Below, piece after piece: positions 1 through 8,761 of a DNA stretch of 64,000 bases (position 1 is the first letter of the stretch; every line of letters starts with the position of its first letter). This DNA is from Winogradskyella sediminis (GTDB lineage Bacteria > Bacteroidota > Bacteroidia > Flavobacteriales > Flavobacteriaceae): contig NZ_QUNH01000005.1 of assembly GCF_003387355.1 (NCBI RefSeq), forward strand, positions 1 through 64,000, written 5' to 3'. Both the position numbers and the translations under genes were made by a program. A model generated the notes under the pieces. The model had not been told where the DNA came from and did not search any database. It saw nothing but the letters and a program-made list of their open reading frames with translations.

Positions 1-219
1 TAGAACCATAACAAGTATGTGCGTTAGCGGTAGTAACGGCATCCTTTTTTGTTTCTATATTCTCTTTATATAAAGTAGACAATCTTATATTATAGGTAGC
101 AATCATTATAATATAAGCGTTAAACAAAAAAGATATAGCGGATGACGCGGCACTTTTGCTCATTAAAAGCTAAAGTGAAACGCTATAATAACACGAATCA
201 ATAATTATAGAAACTTCAC

Positions 220-250
220 TTTGTCTATTCCTTATATAGGTATATCTTTG
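220..250 (+). promoter_or_regulatory. Promoter of the thrS-infC-rpmI-rplT operon
   Basis: TTTG at 220-223 is followed after 19 bases by TATCTTTG at 243-250, matching the Bacteroidota vegetative consensus (TTG, 19-21 bp, TAnnTTTG). The thrS start codon is 26 bases downstream. Bases 1-219 contain no convincing gene; every frame is broken by stops. Confidence 0.75.
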
Positions 251-275
251 TAGGCTAAAATTTATACTATATATA

Positions 276-2219
276 ATGATACAAATTACTCTACCAGATG
301 GTTCGGTTAGATCTTTCGAAAAAGATGTAACTCCTTATGAAGTGGCTGTAGACATTAGTGCTGGATTTGCGCGTAATGTTATTTCAGCAAAATTCAATGA
401 TACAGTTATTGAAACCACCACTCCATTAACCACAGACGGTAGTCTTACCTTATATACTTTTAGAGATGATGAAGGAAAAAAAGCATTTTGGCATTCTTCT
501 GCTCACGTTTTAGCTCAAGCCTTAGAAGAATTATACCCTGGAGTAAAACTTTGGGTTGGTCCAGCAATAGATAATGGGTTTTATTATGACGTTGATTTAG
601 GTAAAGAAGGCACTATTTCTGAAAAGGATTTTAAATCTATTGAAACTAAAATGATAGAAATCGCTAGAGGCAAGCACGATTTTAAGATGCGTGATGTTTC
701 TAAAGCTGAAGCTTTATCCTATTATGAAGGAAAAAACGAATATAAAGTTGATTTAATTGACAACTTAGAAGATGGTACGATTAGTTTTTGTGACCATTCT
801 ACTTTTACAGATCTTTGTCGGGGTGGACATATACCAAATACCGGAATTATAAAAGCAGTTAAGATTTTAAGTGTTGCTGGTGCTTACTATAAAGGTGATG
901 AAAAGAATAAACAATTAACTAGAGTTTACGGTATTTCTTTTCCTAAACAAAAGGAACTGACAGAATACTTGGAGCTATTAGAAGAAGCTAAGAAAAGAGA
1001 CCACCGTAAACTTGGTAAAGAATTAGAACTGTTTACGTTCTCTCAACGAGTAGGACAAGGTTTACCTTTATGGTTACCTAAAGGTGCTGCTCTAAGAGAA
1101 AGACTAGAAAATTTTCTAAAAGCCGCACAAAAGAAAGCTGGTTACGAAATGGTTGTCACACCTCATATTGGTCAAAAAGAATTATATGTTACTTCTGGCC
1201 ACTATGCAAAATATGGAGAAGACAGTTTTCAACCTATTGCAACTCCTTCTGAAGGTGAAGAATTTTTATTAAAACCAATGAATTGCCCTCATCATTGTGA
1301 GATTTATAATTCTAAACCTTTTTCCTATAAAGAATTACCAAAACGCTATGCAGAATTTGGAACTGTTTACAGATACGAACAAAGTGGTGAATTACATGGC
1401 TTAACAAGAGTTAGAGGTTTTACGCAAGACGATGCTCATATTTTCTGTACACCAGATCAATTAGATAAAGAATTTAAAGATGTTATCGATTTAGTACTTT
1501 ATGTATTTGGCTCTTTAGGTTTTGAGAACTTCACAGCTCAAGTTTCATTAAGAGATCCTGAAAACCTAGAAAAATACATTGGTAGTGATGAAAATTGGCA
1601 GAAAGCGGAAGAAGCTATTTTAAATGCAGCAAAAGATAAAGGCCTGAACTATGTTGTTGAAACTGGTGAAGCTGCATTTTATGGACCAAAGTTAGACTTT
1701 ATGGTTAAAGATGCTTTAGGTAGACAATGGCAATTAGGAACCATACAAGTAGATTATAATCTACCAGAACGTTTTGATTTAGCTTATAAAGGCAGTGATA
1801 ACGAAATGCACAGACCAGTAATGATTCACCGTGCGCCCTTTGGAAGTATGGAAAGATTCATTGCAATTTTACTAGAGCATACTGGCGGAAATTTCCCACT
1901 TTGGTTAATGCCAGAACAAGCAATAATACTTTCAATAAGTGAGAAATATGAAAAATACGCCGAAAAAGTTTTAATTTCGCTAGAAAATGACGAAATTCGC
2001 GCCCTCACAGACAATAGAAATGAAACTGTAGGTAAGAAAATTCGTGAAGCTGAAATGCAAAAGTTTCCTTTTATGATTATTGTTGGTGAGCAAGAAGAAA
2101 AGGATAATACAATAACAGTGCGTCAACATGGTGGCGAAGACCTTGGCACAATTAGTGTAGAAGACTTTGTTAAAATAGTAAAAGAAAGAATTAGTAAAAG
2201 TTTAAAGACTTTTAAATAA
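276..2219 (+). CDS. thrS: Threonine--tRNA ligase
   Basis: This cytoplasmic class II aminoacyl-tRNA synthetase charges tRNA-Thr and edits misacylated Ser-tRNA. The 647-residue protein has the full-length bacterial layout. A TGS domain covers residues 1-61. The editing domain has its HxxxH pair (H73, H77) and the CxxxH pair (C181, H185). The catalytic core begins near residue 250 and includes the zinc-binding region MNCPHH (C337), motif 2 around [11 protein letters not shown] and motif 3 [13 protein letters not shown]. The C-terminal anticodon-binding domain is complete. The ATG lies just after a good promoter and there is no Shine-Dalgarno sequence. It leads the operon with infC, rpmI and rplT, an arrangement also seen in E. 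coli. Its stop lies 31 bases before the proposed infC start. Confidence 0.97.
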   Translation: MIQITLPDGSVRSFEKDVTPYEVAVDISAGFARNVISAKFNDTVIETTTPLTTDGSLTLYTFRDDEGKKAFWHSSAHVLAQALEELYPGVKLWVGPAIDNGFYYDVDLGKEGTISEKDFKSIETKMIEIARGKHDFKMRDVSKAEALSYYEGKNEYKVDLIDNLEDGTISFCDHSTFTDLCRGGHIPNTGIIKAVKILSVAGAYYKGDEKNKQLTRVYGISFPKQKELTEYLELLEEAKKRDHRKLGKELELFTFSQRVGQGLPLWLPKGAALRERLENFLKAAQKKAGYEMVVTPHIGQKELYVTSGHYAKYGEDSFQPIATPSEGEEFLLKPMNCPHHCEIYNSKPFSYKELPKRYAEFGTVYRYEQSGELHGLTRVRGFTQDDAHIFCTPDQLDKEFKDVIDLVLYVFGSLGFENFTAQVSLRDPENLEKYIGSDENWQKAEEAILNAAKDKGLNYVVETGEAAFYGPKLDFMVKDALGRQWQLGTIQVDYNLPERFDLAYKGSDNEMHRPVMIHRAPFGSMERFIAILLEHTGGNFPLWLMPEQAIILSISEKYEKYAEKVLISLENDEIRALTDNRNETVGKKIREAEMQKFPFMIIVGEQEEKDNTITVRQHGGEDLGTISVEDFVKIVKERISKSLKTFK

Positions 2220-2250
2220 TAAAAATAAGTTTAATTTAAATACAGAAGCC

Positions 2251-2805
2251 ATAGCAATACGTAGAAACAGAAAGAATTTTACAAGACGTGTATCTCAAGA
2301 AGATAAACACCGTATAAATTCTAAGATCAGATCTGAAGAAGTAAGATTAGTCGGAGATAATGTAGAAATAGGAGTTTATCCTATCAAACAGGCATTATCC
2401 TTAGCCGATGAACAAGGTTTGGATCTCGTTGAGATTTCGCCAAATGCGAACCCTCCTGTTTGTAAAGTTATGGATTATAAAAAATTCCTTTACGAGCAGA
2501 AAAAGCGAGAAAAAACACTGAAGTCTAAAGCGACTAAAGTTATCGTGAAAGAAATTCGTTTTGGTCCTCAGACAGACGACCATGATTACGAGTTTAAAAA
2601 GAAACACGCTGAAAAGTTCCTAAAAGATGGAGCTAAATTAAAAGCGTTTGTATTCTTTAAAGGACGTTCCATAGTTTTTAAAGAGCAAGGTCAAATCTTA
2701 TTATTAAGATTGGCACAAGATCTTGAAGAATTTGGAAAAGTAGAACAAATGCCAAAACTTGAAGGAAAGCGAATGATTATGTTCATTGCACCTAAGAAAA
2801 AATAA
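2251..2805 (+). CDS. infC: Translation initiation factor IF-3 with a non-AUG start
   Basis: IF-3 binds the 30S subunit, blocks premature 50S joining and proofreads the start codon. An ATG- or TTG-initiated reading would begin only at 2419 and give 128 residues, removing the N-terminal domain. The same frame is open upstream and encodes a typical IF-3 N-terminus, including [17 protein letters not shown], then [20 protein letters not shown]. The most likely start is ATA at 2251 (AIRRNRKNF follows), giving 184 residues against about 180 in E. coli; ATA at 2257 is the alternative. E. coli infC starts with AUU and is autoregulated because IF-3 rejects that codon, and the same logic probably holds here. 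The exact start is inferred; the reading frame is certain. Confidence 0.9.
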   Translation: MAIRRNRKNFTRRVSQEDKHRINSKIRSEEVRLVGDNVEIGVYPIKQALSLADEQGLDLVEISPNANPPVCKVMDYKKFLYEQKKREKTLKSKATKVIVKEIRFGPQTDDHDYEFKKKHAEKFLKDGAKLKAFVFFKGRSIVFKEQGQILLLRLAQDLEEFGKVEQMPKLEGKRMIMFIAPKKK

Positions 2806-2863
2806 AAGCTGAATAATTCAGCAAAACGATAATAAGCGAAACGTAAATTAAAAAGAGGAGAAA

Positions 2864-3061
2864 ATGCCTAAAATGAAAACAAAATCGAGTGCTAAGAAAC
2901 GTTTCAAACTAACTGGCACTGGTAAGATTAAAAGGAAGCATGCTTTTAAGAGTCATATCTTGACAAAAAAATCTAAAAAGCGCAAGCTTAAATTAACTCA
3001 TGATGCTTTAGTACATAAAGCAGACGAGGACAATATTAAAACTTTATTACGTTTAAAGTAA
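2864..3061 (+). CDS. rpmI: 50S ribosomal protein bL35
   Basis: This 65-residue basic protein starts [20 protein letters not shown], the signature of bL35, and is rich in lysine and arginine as expected for an rRNA-binding protein. It lies between infC and rplT as in most bacteria. The ATG is preceded by AAGAGGAGAAA (GAGG at 2855-2858, 5 bases before the ATG), one of the few clear Shine-Dalgarno-like sequences in this window and unusual for the phylum. A short inverted repeat (GCTGAAT/ATTCAGC, 2808-2822) sits in the infC-rpmI gap without a following T-run. Confidence 0.96.
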   Translation: MPKMKTKSSAKKRFKLTGTGKIKRKHAFKSHILTKKSKKRKLKLTHDALVHKADEDNIKTLLRLK

Positions 3062-3102
3062 TTCTGTTTTAATCGGTTAACACAATTTATAAACCCTGGA
3101 GT

Positions 3103-3146
3103 TAGGCAAAATAATTTAGCAAGTGTCTATTAATTTAGACCGCCTA
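3103..3146 (+). promoter_or_regulatory. Candidate RNA stem-loop in the rpmI-rplT spacer
   Basis: TAGGC (3103-3107) can pair with GCCTA (3142-3146), enclosing GTCT (3125-3128) paired with AGAC (3137-3140). The structure lies 22 bases before the rplT ATG in a 107-base spacer, long for a ribosomal-protein operon. Ribosomal protein L20 represses its own operon through mRNA structures in E. coli and Bacillus, so this may be an L20-responsive leader. The pairing is seen; the function is inferred. Confidence 0.35.
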
Positions 3147-3168
3147 CTACAAAAAACAATTAAAAGAA

Positions 3169-3513
3169 ATGCCAAGATCAGTAAATTCAGTAGCAAAGAG
3201 AGCCAGAAGAAAAAAGGTTCTTAAGCAAGCAAAAGGTTACTTCGGAAGACGTAAAAACGTTTGGACAGTAGCAAAAAATGCGGTTGATAAAGCGATGCAA
3301 TATTCGTATAGAGACCGTAGAAATAAAAAGAGAACATTCCGTTCGTTATGGATTATGCGTATTAACGCAGGTGCAAGACAACATGGAATGAGCTATTCAA
3401 AATTTATGGGAGGATTAAAATCTAATAACATTGACTTGAACCGTAAGGTACTTGCCGATTTAGCAATGAATCACCCAGAAGCTTTTGAAGCTATAGTAAA
3501 CAAAGTAAAATAG
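3169..3513 (+). CDS. rplT: 50S ribosomal protein bL20
   Basis: This 114-residue basic protein starts [20 protein letters not shown], and the downstream motif [15 protein letters not shown] is typical of bL20. L20 binds 23S rRNA early in 50S assembly and in several bacteria represses its own operon. It is the last gene of the thrS operon and is followed by a strong intrinsic terminator. The ATG at 3169 is the only sensible start. Confidence 0.97.
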   Translation: MPRSVNSVAKRARRKKVLKQAKGYFGRRKNVWTVAKNAVDKAMQYSYRDRRNKKRTFRSLWIMRINAGARQHGMSYSKFMGGLKSNNIDLNRKVLADLAMNHPEAFEAIVNKVK

Positions 3514-3549
3514 GCTTTTAGCCAAATTGATAACAACATTTCGCTTATA

Positions 3550-3583
3550 AAAACCGATTCATTAATTTGAGTCGGTTTTTTTT
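3550..3583 (+). terminator. Intrinsic terminator of the thrS-rplT operon
   Basis: AAAACCGATTC (3550-3560) pairs with GAGTCGGTTTT (3569-3579) with one G-T wobble, and is followed by a T-run to 3583. Confidence 0.9.
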
Positions 3584-3683
3584 ATGCCCTTATCCTAAAA
3601 ATCAAAAGCTATTTACTGCGCTTAGGTCATATGCACAAACTCATTTTTTATGTTTAACTTACACTTTTATTAAAACTAATAAT

Positions 3684-6600
3684 ATGAAGCGTATTTTACT
3701 CATTATCAACATCTTTATTCTACTACTTACTCCTAATGCATATTCTCAAAAAACTGAAAAATCAAAATCTTGGAGTGTCGCAAATCCTGAAGGTGATTGG
3801 GATTTTAAATCTATAAAACTCTCCACTAACGAAGGCACATGGATGAACCTCGATGTTAGTCCAGATGGAAAACACATTGTTTTTGATCTATTAGGAGATA
3901 TTTATAAACTAGACATTAAAGGTGGAAAAGCACAACTTTTAAGAGAAGGATTACCTTTTGAAATTCAACCACGATTTAGCCCTAACGGTAAATACATTAC
4001 ATTTACTAGTGATGCAGGCGGAGGTGATAACATTTGGGTTATGGACGCAGACGGCTCAAATGCAAAGCAAATTACAAAAGAAAATTTTAGGTTATTAAAC
4101 AATGCCATTTGGACTCCAGATGGCAATTATATTATTGCAAGAAAACACTTTACCTCTAGTCGCTCATTGGGTGCAGGAGAGTTATGGATGTATCATAAAA
4201 CTGGTGGAACTGGACTTCAACTTACTAAAAAGAAAAACGATCAACAAGACGTTAATGAACCTAGTATCTCTCCAGATGGCAAATATTTATACTACAGTGA
4301 AGATGTTTATCCTGGTGGCTATTTTCAATATAATAAAGACCCTAACAGTCAAATCTATGTTATCAATAGATACGATATGGAAACGGGAAAAACGACAAGA
4401 ATTACTGGTGGTCCTGGAGGAGCAGCACGTCCTCAGGTCTCTAGAGATGGAAAAAAATTAGCCTTTATAAAGCGAGTACGCACAAAATCTGTACTATTTA
4501 TTCACGATTTAGAAACGGGAGAAGAATGGCCAGTCTATGATCAACTCAATAAAGACCAACAAGAAGCTTGGGCCATTTTTGGAGTGTATACCAATTTTAA
4601 TTGGATGCCAAATAATGAAGATATCGTAATTTGGTCTGGCGGAAAAATTAACAAAATCAATATCAATTCACTTCAAGTTTCTGATATTCCTTTTCAAGCC
4701 AACGCCACAATCAAAATTGCTAAAGCGGTTAAATTTAATACTCCTGTAGCACCAGATACTTTTAATGCTAAAGTTATTAGACATGTTGAGACTTCACCCG
4801 ATGGAAAATCAATTGTATTTAATGCCCTTGGCTATTTATACACTCAAAAATTACCTAATGGTAAAGCTAAAAGATTAACTTCAGGTACCGATTTTGAATT
4901 TGAACCAACCTTTTCACCAGATGGAACTACCATAACCTATGTTACATGGAATGACGACAATCTAGGAGCTATTTACGAGATCCCTTCAACTGGAGGAGCA
5001 CCTAAAAAATTAACATCAGAAAAAGGTATTTATAGAAATCCATCATATGCACATAACGGCAAGCAAATTGTTTATCGAAAAGAAGGAGGAAACAATGAAC
5101 AAGGCCGTACATTTTCTAAAAAAACAGGTATCTATCGTATGGATAGTGATGGTACAAACCATAAACTAATTACTAAAGAAGGAGATTATCCACGGTTTAA
5201 TGCAGACGATTCTCGCATTATATATCAACACGGTGGGCAGTTCTTTGGAGCTCTAACTAAAGAATTAAAAAGTATTGACCTTAATGGTTTTGATAAGCGT
5301 ACACTAGTAAAATCCAAACACGGTAATATCTTAGTACCTAGTCCTGATAGTAATTGGATTGCTTTTGTGCATTTACATAAGGTATATTTGGCACCGATGC
5401 CAAAATCCGGAAAAACTTTAGACTTAACCGATAAAAGTCAATATGTTCCGGTAACTCAACTCTCTAAAGACGCTGGTATCAATCTACATTGGTCTAAAGA
5501 CAGTAAAACTTTGCATTGGACCTTAGGTAACCAATATTTTTCGGCAGAAGCTTCTGAAGATGTTAAGCTTGTAGAAAAAAGCATTACCATTAATGTCGAA
5601 GCTAAGACTGATAAACCTTCAGGAAGAATTGCTCTAAAAGGAGCACGACTCATTACTATGGAAGGTGATAGAGTTATAGAAAACGGAACGATTATTATTA
5701 ACCAAAACATAATAGAATCCATAGGACAATCATCAGATATTACAATCCCTTCTGATGCCAAAATATATGATGTTTCAGGAAAAACAATAATGCCAGGCAT
5801 GGTAGATGCACACGCCCATATTGGTGGCTTTAGATACGGATTAACAACACAAAAGCATTGGCAATTTTATGCAAATTTAGCCTATGGAGTAACAACATCC
5901 CATGATCCCTCTGCCCATACTGAAACCATTTTTGCTCTTTCCGAATTACAAAAAACAGGTGAACTTGTTGGACCACGCCTCTACTCTACTGGTTTTATAC
6001 TTTATGGAGCTGATGGAGATTTTAAAGCCGTTATAAATAATCTTGAAGATGCACGTTCATCAATTAGACGTACAAAAGCGTTTGGTGCATTATCCGTTAA
6101 GAGTTATAATCAGCCAAGACGAGAACAAAGACAACAAGTGTTACAAGCAGCTAGAGAAGAAGGTATATTTGTGGTTCCGGAAGGTGGTTCTACATTTTAC
6201 CACAATATCACCATGGTTATGGATGGACATACTGGAGTTGAGCATAATATACCAGTTGCTCCGGTTTATAAAGATGTTTTAGAACTTTGGGGAAAAAGTA
6301 ATGTTGGCTATACGCCTACACTTATTGTCAATTATGGTGGTATGAATAGTGAAGTATACTGGTATCAAAAAACAAATGTTTGGGAAAATGAAAAATTATT
6401 AAAATACACACCAAGAGGCATTATAGATTCGCGTTCTAGACACCGTATTATGGTACCAGATGAAGAGTACGAAAACGGACATATTTTGGTTTCAAAGACC
6501 ACAAAAGCTCTTAGTGATGCAGGTGTAAAAGTAAACCTTGGTGCTCATGGACAACTACAAGGTCTTGGTGCCCATTGGGAACTTTGGTCTCTTCATCAAG

Positions 6601-6944
6601 GAGGTATGTCCAATCTAGAAGCTTTAAAAGCAGCCACTATAAATGGTGCTAATTATATAGGTGCAGGCAACGATATCGGTTCACTAAAAAAAGGCAAATT
6701 GGCTGATTTAATTGTAATGGACAAGAACCCTTTAGAAGATATTAGAAATTCTGAAAGCATTATTTATACCATGATTAATGGACGATTCTATGATACTGAA
6801 ACCATGAATGAAATTGGAAATCATCCGAAAGAACGTACTCTATTCTACTGGGAAAACAATAAATACAACCAAGCCTTTCCTTGGCATGAAGCCTCTCATA
6901 GCTTTACTCGGGAAACCTGCGGTTGTCATATAGGTTCTCACTAA
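3684..6944 (+). CDS. Secreted beta-propeller/amidohydrolase fusion protein
   Basis: This 1086-residue exported protein begins with a signal peptide (MKRILLIINIFILLL, ending in AYSQ). Residues of about 40-590 form a TolB/WD40-like (PD40) propeller with repeated SPDGK or SPNGK blades. The C-terminal 450 residues are an amidohydrolase domain with the metal-binding HAH motif at H710 and H712 after GKTIMPGMVD, a later EGGSTFYHN segment, and the closing GKLADLIVMDKNPL typical of imidazolonepropionase-like amidohydrolases. The same frame is open upstream to 3567, but that start lies inside the preceding terminator, so the ATG before the signal peptide was chosen. Proteins with this architecture are common in Flavobacteria; the substrate is unknown and a peptidase-like role is only a guess. 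Confidence 0.88.
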   Translation: MKRILLIINIFILLLTPNAYSQKTEKSKSWSVANPEGDWDFKSIKLSTNEGTWMNLDVSPDGKHIVFDLLGDIYKLDIKGGKAQLLREGLPFEIQPRFSPNGKYITFTSDAGGGDNIWVMDADGSNAKQITKENFRLLNNAIWTPDGNYIIARKHFTSSRSLGAGELWMYHKTGGTGLQLTKKKNDQQDVNEPSISPDGKYLYYSEDVYPGGYFQYNKDPNSQIYVINRYDMETGKTTRITGGPGGAARPQVSRDGKKLAFIKRVRTKSVLFIHDLETGEEWPVYDQLNKDQQEAWAIFGVYTNFNWMPNNEDIVIWSGGKINKININSLQVSDIPFQANATIKIAKAVKFNTPVAPDTFNAKVIRHVETSPDGKSIVFNALGYLYTQKLPNGKAKRLTSGTDFEFEPTFSPDGTTITYVTWNDDNLGAIYEIPSTGGAPKKLTSEKGIYRNPSYAHNGKQIVYRKEGGNNEQGRTFSKKTGIYRMDSDGTNHKLITKEGDYPRFNADDSRIIYQHGGQFFGALTKELKSIDLNGFDKRTLVKSKHGNILVPSPDSNWIAFVHLHKVYLAPMPKSGKTLDLTDKSQYVPVTQLSKDAGINLHWSKDSKTLHWTLGNQYFSAEASEDVKLVEKSITINVEAKTDKPSGRIALKGARLITMEGDRVIENGTIIINQNIIESIGQSSDITIPSDAKIYDVSGKTIMPGMVDAHAHIGGFRYGLTTQKHWQFYANLAYGVTTSHDPSAHTETIFALSELQKTGELVGPRLYSTGFILYGADGDFKAVINNLEDARSSIRRTKAFGALSVKSYNQPRREQRQQVLQAAREEGIFVVPEGGSTFYHNITMVMDGHTGVEHNIPVAPVYKDVLELWGKSNVGYTPTLIVNYGGMNSEVYWYQKTNVWENEKLLKYTPRGIIDSRSRHRIMVPDEEYENGHILVSKTTKALSDAGVKVNLGAHGQLQGLGAHWELWSLHQGGMSNLEALKAATINGANYIGAGNDIGSLKKGKLADLIVMDKNPLEDIRNSESIIYTMINGRFYDTETMNEIGNHPKERTLFYWENNKYNQAFPWHEASHSFTRETCGCHIGSH

Positions 6945-6948
6945 AAAC

Positions 6949-6980
6949 AAAAAACCGATTCTATTATGAATCGGTTTTTT
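6949..6980 (+). terminator. Intrinsic terminator after the amidohydrolase gene
   Basis: A perfect 13-bp stem, AAAAAACCGATTC (6949-6961) with GAATCGGTTTTTT (6968-6980), has the loop TATTAT. It carries the same core (ACCGATTC) as the terminator at 3550. Confidence 0.93.
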
Positions 6981-7019
6981 ATTTCACTTAATTTGAATTC
7001 AACTTTTGATATATATAAC

Positions 7020-7823
7020 ATGAAAGACGTAAAAATGGTCGTAACAGACATGGATGGTACTCTTCTAAATTCTAATCACGAAGTCAGTTCTAAGTTCTTT
7101 ACACTATTTAAAAATTTAAAACAGAAAAATATTCAGTTTGTAGCAGCTAGTGGTCGACCATATTACAGTATTATTGAAAAACTTCAATCCATAAAAGAAG
7201 ACATAATAATCGTTGCTGAAAATGGAGGTTTAGTTATTAAAGCTGAAGAAGTATTGCTTTCAAACACATTGCATACTAAGCGATTAAAAGCATTATATAA
7301 CACAGTAACATCTATAGCAGATACCTATCCTATTTTCTGTACCCAAAATCAAGCATTTATTCTTAGAGCACCAGATGAATTAGTAAAAACGTTTTCTGAA
7401 TATTATTCTAATTATACCATCATTAATACTTTTGAAGAGATTACCGATGACATTATAAAAATAGCCTTATACCACACTTCAAATTCTGAAGCCCATATTT
7501 TTCCATTTGTAAAACACCTAAAACCAGAACTTAATGTGGTGGTTTCTGGAAATCATTGGGTGGATATATCTGAGGCCATTACTAATAAAGGAAATGCTCT
7601 TACATTTCTACAACATCAATTAAATATTACGCCTGCTGAAACAATGGTATTTGGAGACTATAATAATGATTTGGAAATGCTAAAACGAGCCAAATACAGT
7701 TATGCCATGAAAAATGCGCATCCGGATGTAAAATTGCTGGCCAAATTTGAAACATCTACTAATGATAACAATGGTGTAGAATTAGTTTTAGAACAACTCA
7801 TTGCCGAAAGCGGTAAGCACTAA
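7020..7823 (+). CDS. Cof-type HAD-IIB hydrolase (sugar phosphatase-like)
   Basis: This 267-residue soluble phosphatase of the haloacid dehalogenase superfamily, Cof/YbiV group, probably acts on sugar phosphates or flavin-related phosphates. Motif I is DMDGT (D10 nucleophile, D12 acid/base), motif II lies in AASGRP, the motif III lysine is in NKGNAL, and motif IV is FGDYNNDLEML. The large cap between motifs II and III is of the IIB type. The frame extends upstream to 6966, but that start is inside the previous terminator, so ATG 7020 is preferred. Its 3' end overlaps the convergent YjbQ gene by 36 bases. The substrate cannot be read from sequence. Confidence 0.88.
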   Translation: MKDVKMVVTDMDGTLLNSNHEVSSKFFTLFKNLKQKNIQFVAASGRPYYSIIEKLQSIKEDIIIVAENGGLVIKAEEVLLSNTLHTKRLKALYNTVTSIADTYPIFCTQNQAFILRAPDELVKTFSEYYSNYTIINTFEEITDDIIKIALYHTSNSEAHIFPFVKHLKPELNVVVSGNHWVDISEAITNKGNALTFLQHQLNITPAETMVFGDYNNDLEMLKRAKYSYAMKNAHPDVKLLAKFETSTNDNNGVELVLEQLIAESGKH

Positions 7824-8219
7824 TTGCCTCCTACTTGCTCTATTTCTGTGTTCGCAAAGATAAATGCCTTGCCAAATTCCAAGATTTAATTTACCGTCTG
7901 TAATAGGAATTTGTACCGATGTTTCCATTAAAGACGCTTTAATATGTGCTGGCATATCATCAGAGCCTTCAAATGTATGCTGGTAATAGGATTGATTTTC
8001 TGGTACCATAACATTCATATGACTTTCAAAATCTAACCTCACCGTAGGGTCTGCATTTTCATTTATCGTTAAACTTGCTGAAGTATGTTTTATAAAGACT
8101 TGTAATTGTCCGATTTTTATTTGGCTGATTTCTGGAATTGCCTGTAATATGTTTTTAGTAATTAAGTGAAACCCTCTACTGTATGCCTGAAGTTTAAGTT
8201 CTTTCTGAAAAAATTTCAT
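7788..8219 (-). CDS. YjbQ/UPF0047 family protein
   Basis: This 143-residue protein carries the conserved YjbQ landmarks: HTSASLTINENADP near residue 45, a SHMNVMVP segment and the C-terminal GIWQGIYLCEHR. Members from several species have weak thiamine-phosphate synthase activity, which is how databases label the family, but the physiological role is unsettled. It lies 17 bases downstream of the EF-hand gene and is probably co-transcribed with it. The 3' end overlaps the HAD phosphatase gene on the other strand. Confidence 0.9.
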   Translation of the reverse strand: MKFFQKELKLQAYSRGFHLITKNILQAIPEISQIKIGQLQVFIKHTSASLTINENADPTVRLDFESHMNVMVPENQSYYQHTFEGSDDMPAHIKASLMETSVQIPITDGKLNLGIWQGIYLCEHRNRASRRQLVLTAFGNELF

Positions 8220-8236
8220 AATATCGCATCATAATT

Positions 8237-8515
8237 TTAATTAGATTCATCTGACATTTCGTCGATTGCAAATTTAAATTCTTCCCAACTAATAAGATCA
8301 TCACCATCTTTATCATAGCCTTCTATTAATTTTGAATACACCATACCACGTATAAATCCAGTAATTTTAGCTTCTTTCAATAATTTTACAATTTCAGCTT
8401 TATTTAGTTTTCCGTCTCCATCTTTATCAAAAAACTTAAACGCGTCCTCTGGAGTTTCAAAATGGTTGGTAATTAAGATTCGGATTTTGTTTAGTATGGT
8501 TTCTTTAGAGAACAT
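8237..8515 (-). CDS. Small EF-hand calcium-binding protein
   Basis: This 92-residue protein without a signal peptide has two EF-hand loops. Loop 1 is residues 30-41 (DKDGDGKLNKAE), canonical at all ligand positions. Loop 2 is residues 68-79 (DKDGDDLISWEE), with Asp instead of the usual Gly at position 6. The paired hands suggest a cytoplasmic calcium buffer or sensor resembling calmodulin-like bacterial proteins. It is 17 bases upstream of yjbQ on the same strand. Bases 8516-8761 hold no gene and no clear TAnnTTTG element, so its promoter is not identified. Confidence 0.85.
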   Translation of the reverse strand: MFSKETILNKIRILITNHFETPEDAFKFFDKDGDGKLNKAEIVKLLKEAKITGFIRGMVYSKLIEGYDKDGDDLISWEEFKFAIDEMSDESN

Positions 8516-8761
8516 ATGTAAAGCATTTTATTAAAAATAAGTAATATTACTGTAAGCGCATTATTATAGAGTAGAAAAAAGTGATTCTAAAGTAAGCTTT
8601 AATTTTGGTTACTTCAAAATTCTACTTCCTAATCAATACTTCGGAAATATTAAAAAATCACGATTTAAGACTTAACTGGTCTCATTTTAATTAAGCGTTC
8701 GCTATAAATGGTATTACAAATTCAGAATGGGAGAATGAGATACGTAATAAAATATTTCATT

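Noticed and set aside
1-219. Possible T-box or tRNA remnant before thrS
   Set aside because: No tRNA fold, T-box core or terminator/antiterminator pair could be seen, and a standard promoter lies downstream of it.
2808-2822. Inverted repeat GCTGAAT/ATTCAGC as a terminator between infC and rpmI
   Set aside because: The stem is short, no T-run follows, and rpmI and rplT need to be co-transcribed with infC.
7854-7862. Minus-strand TATCTTTGC resembling a promoter inside yjbQ
   Set aside because: It encodes the conserved YLCEH of the YjbQ family and no gene starts downstream in that direction, so it is a coding coincidence.
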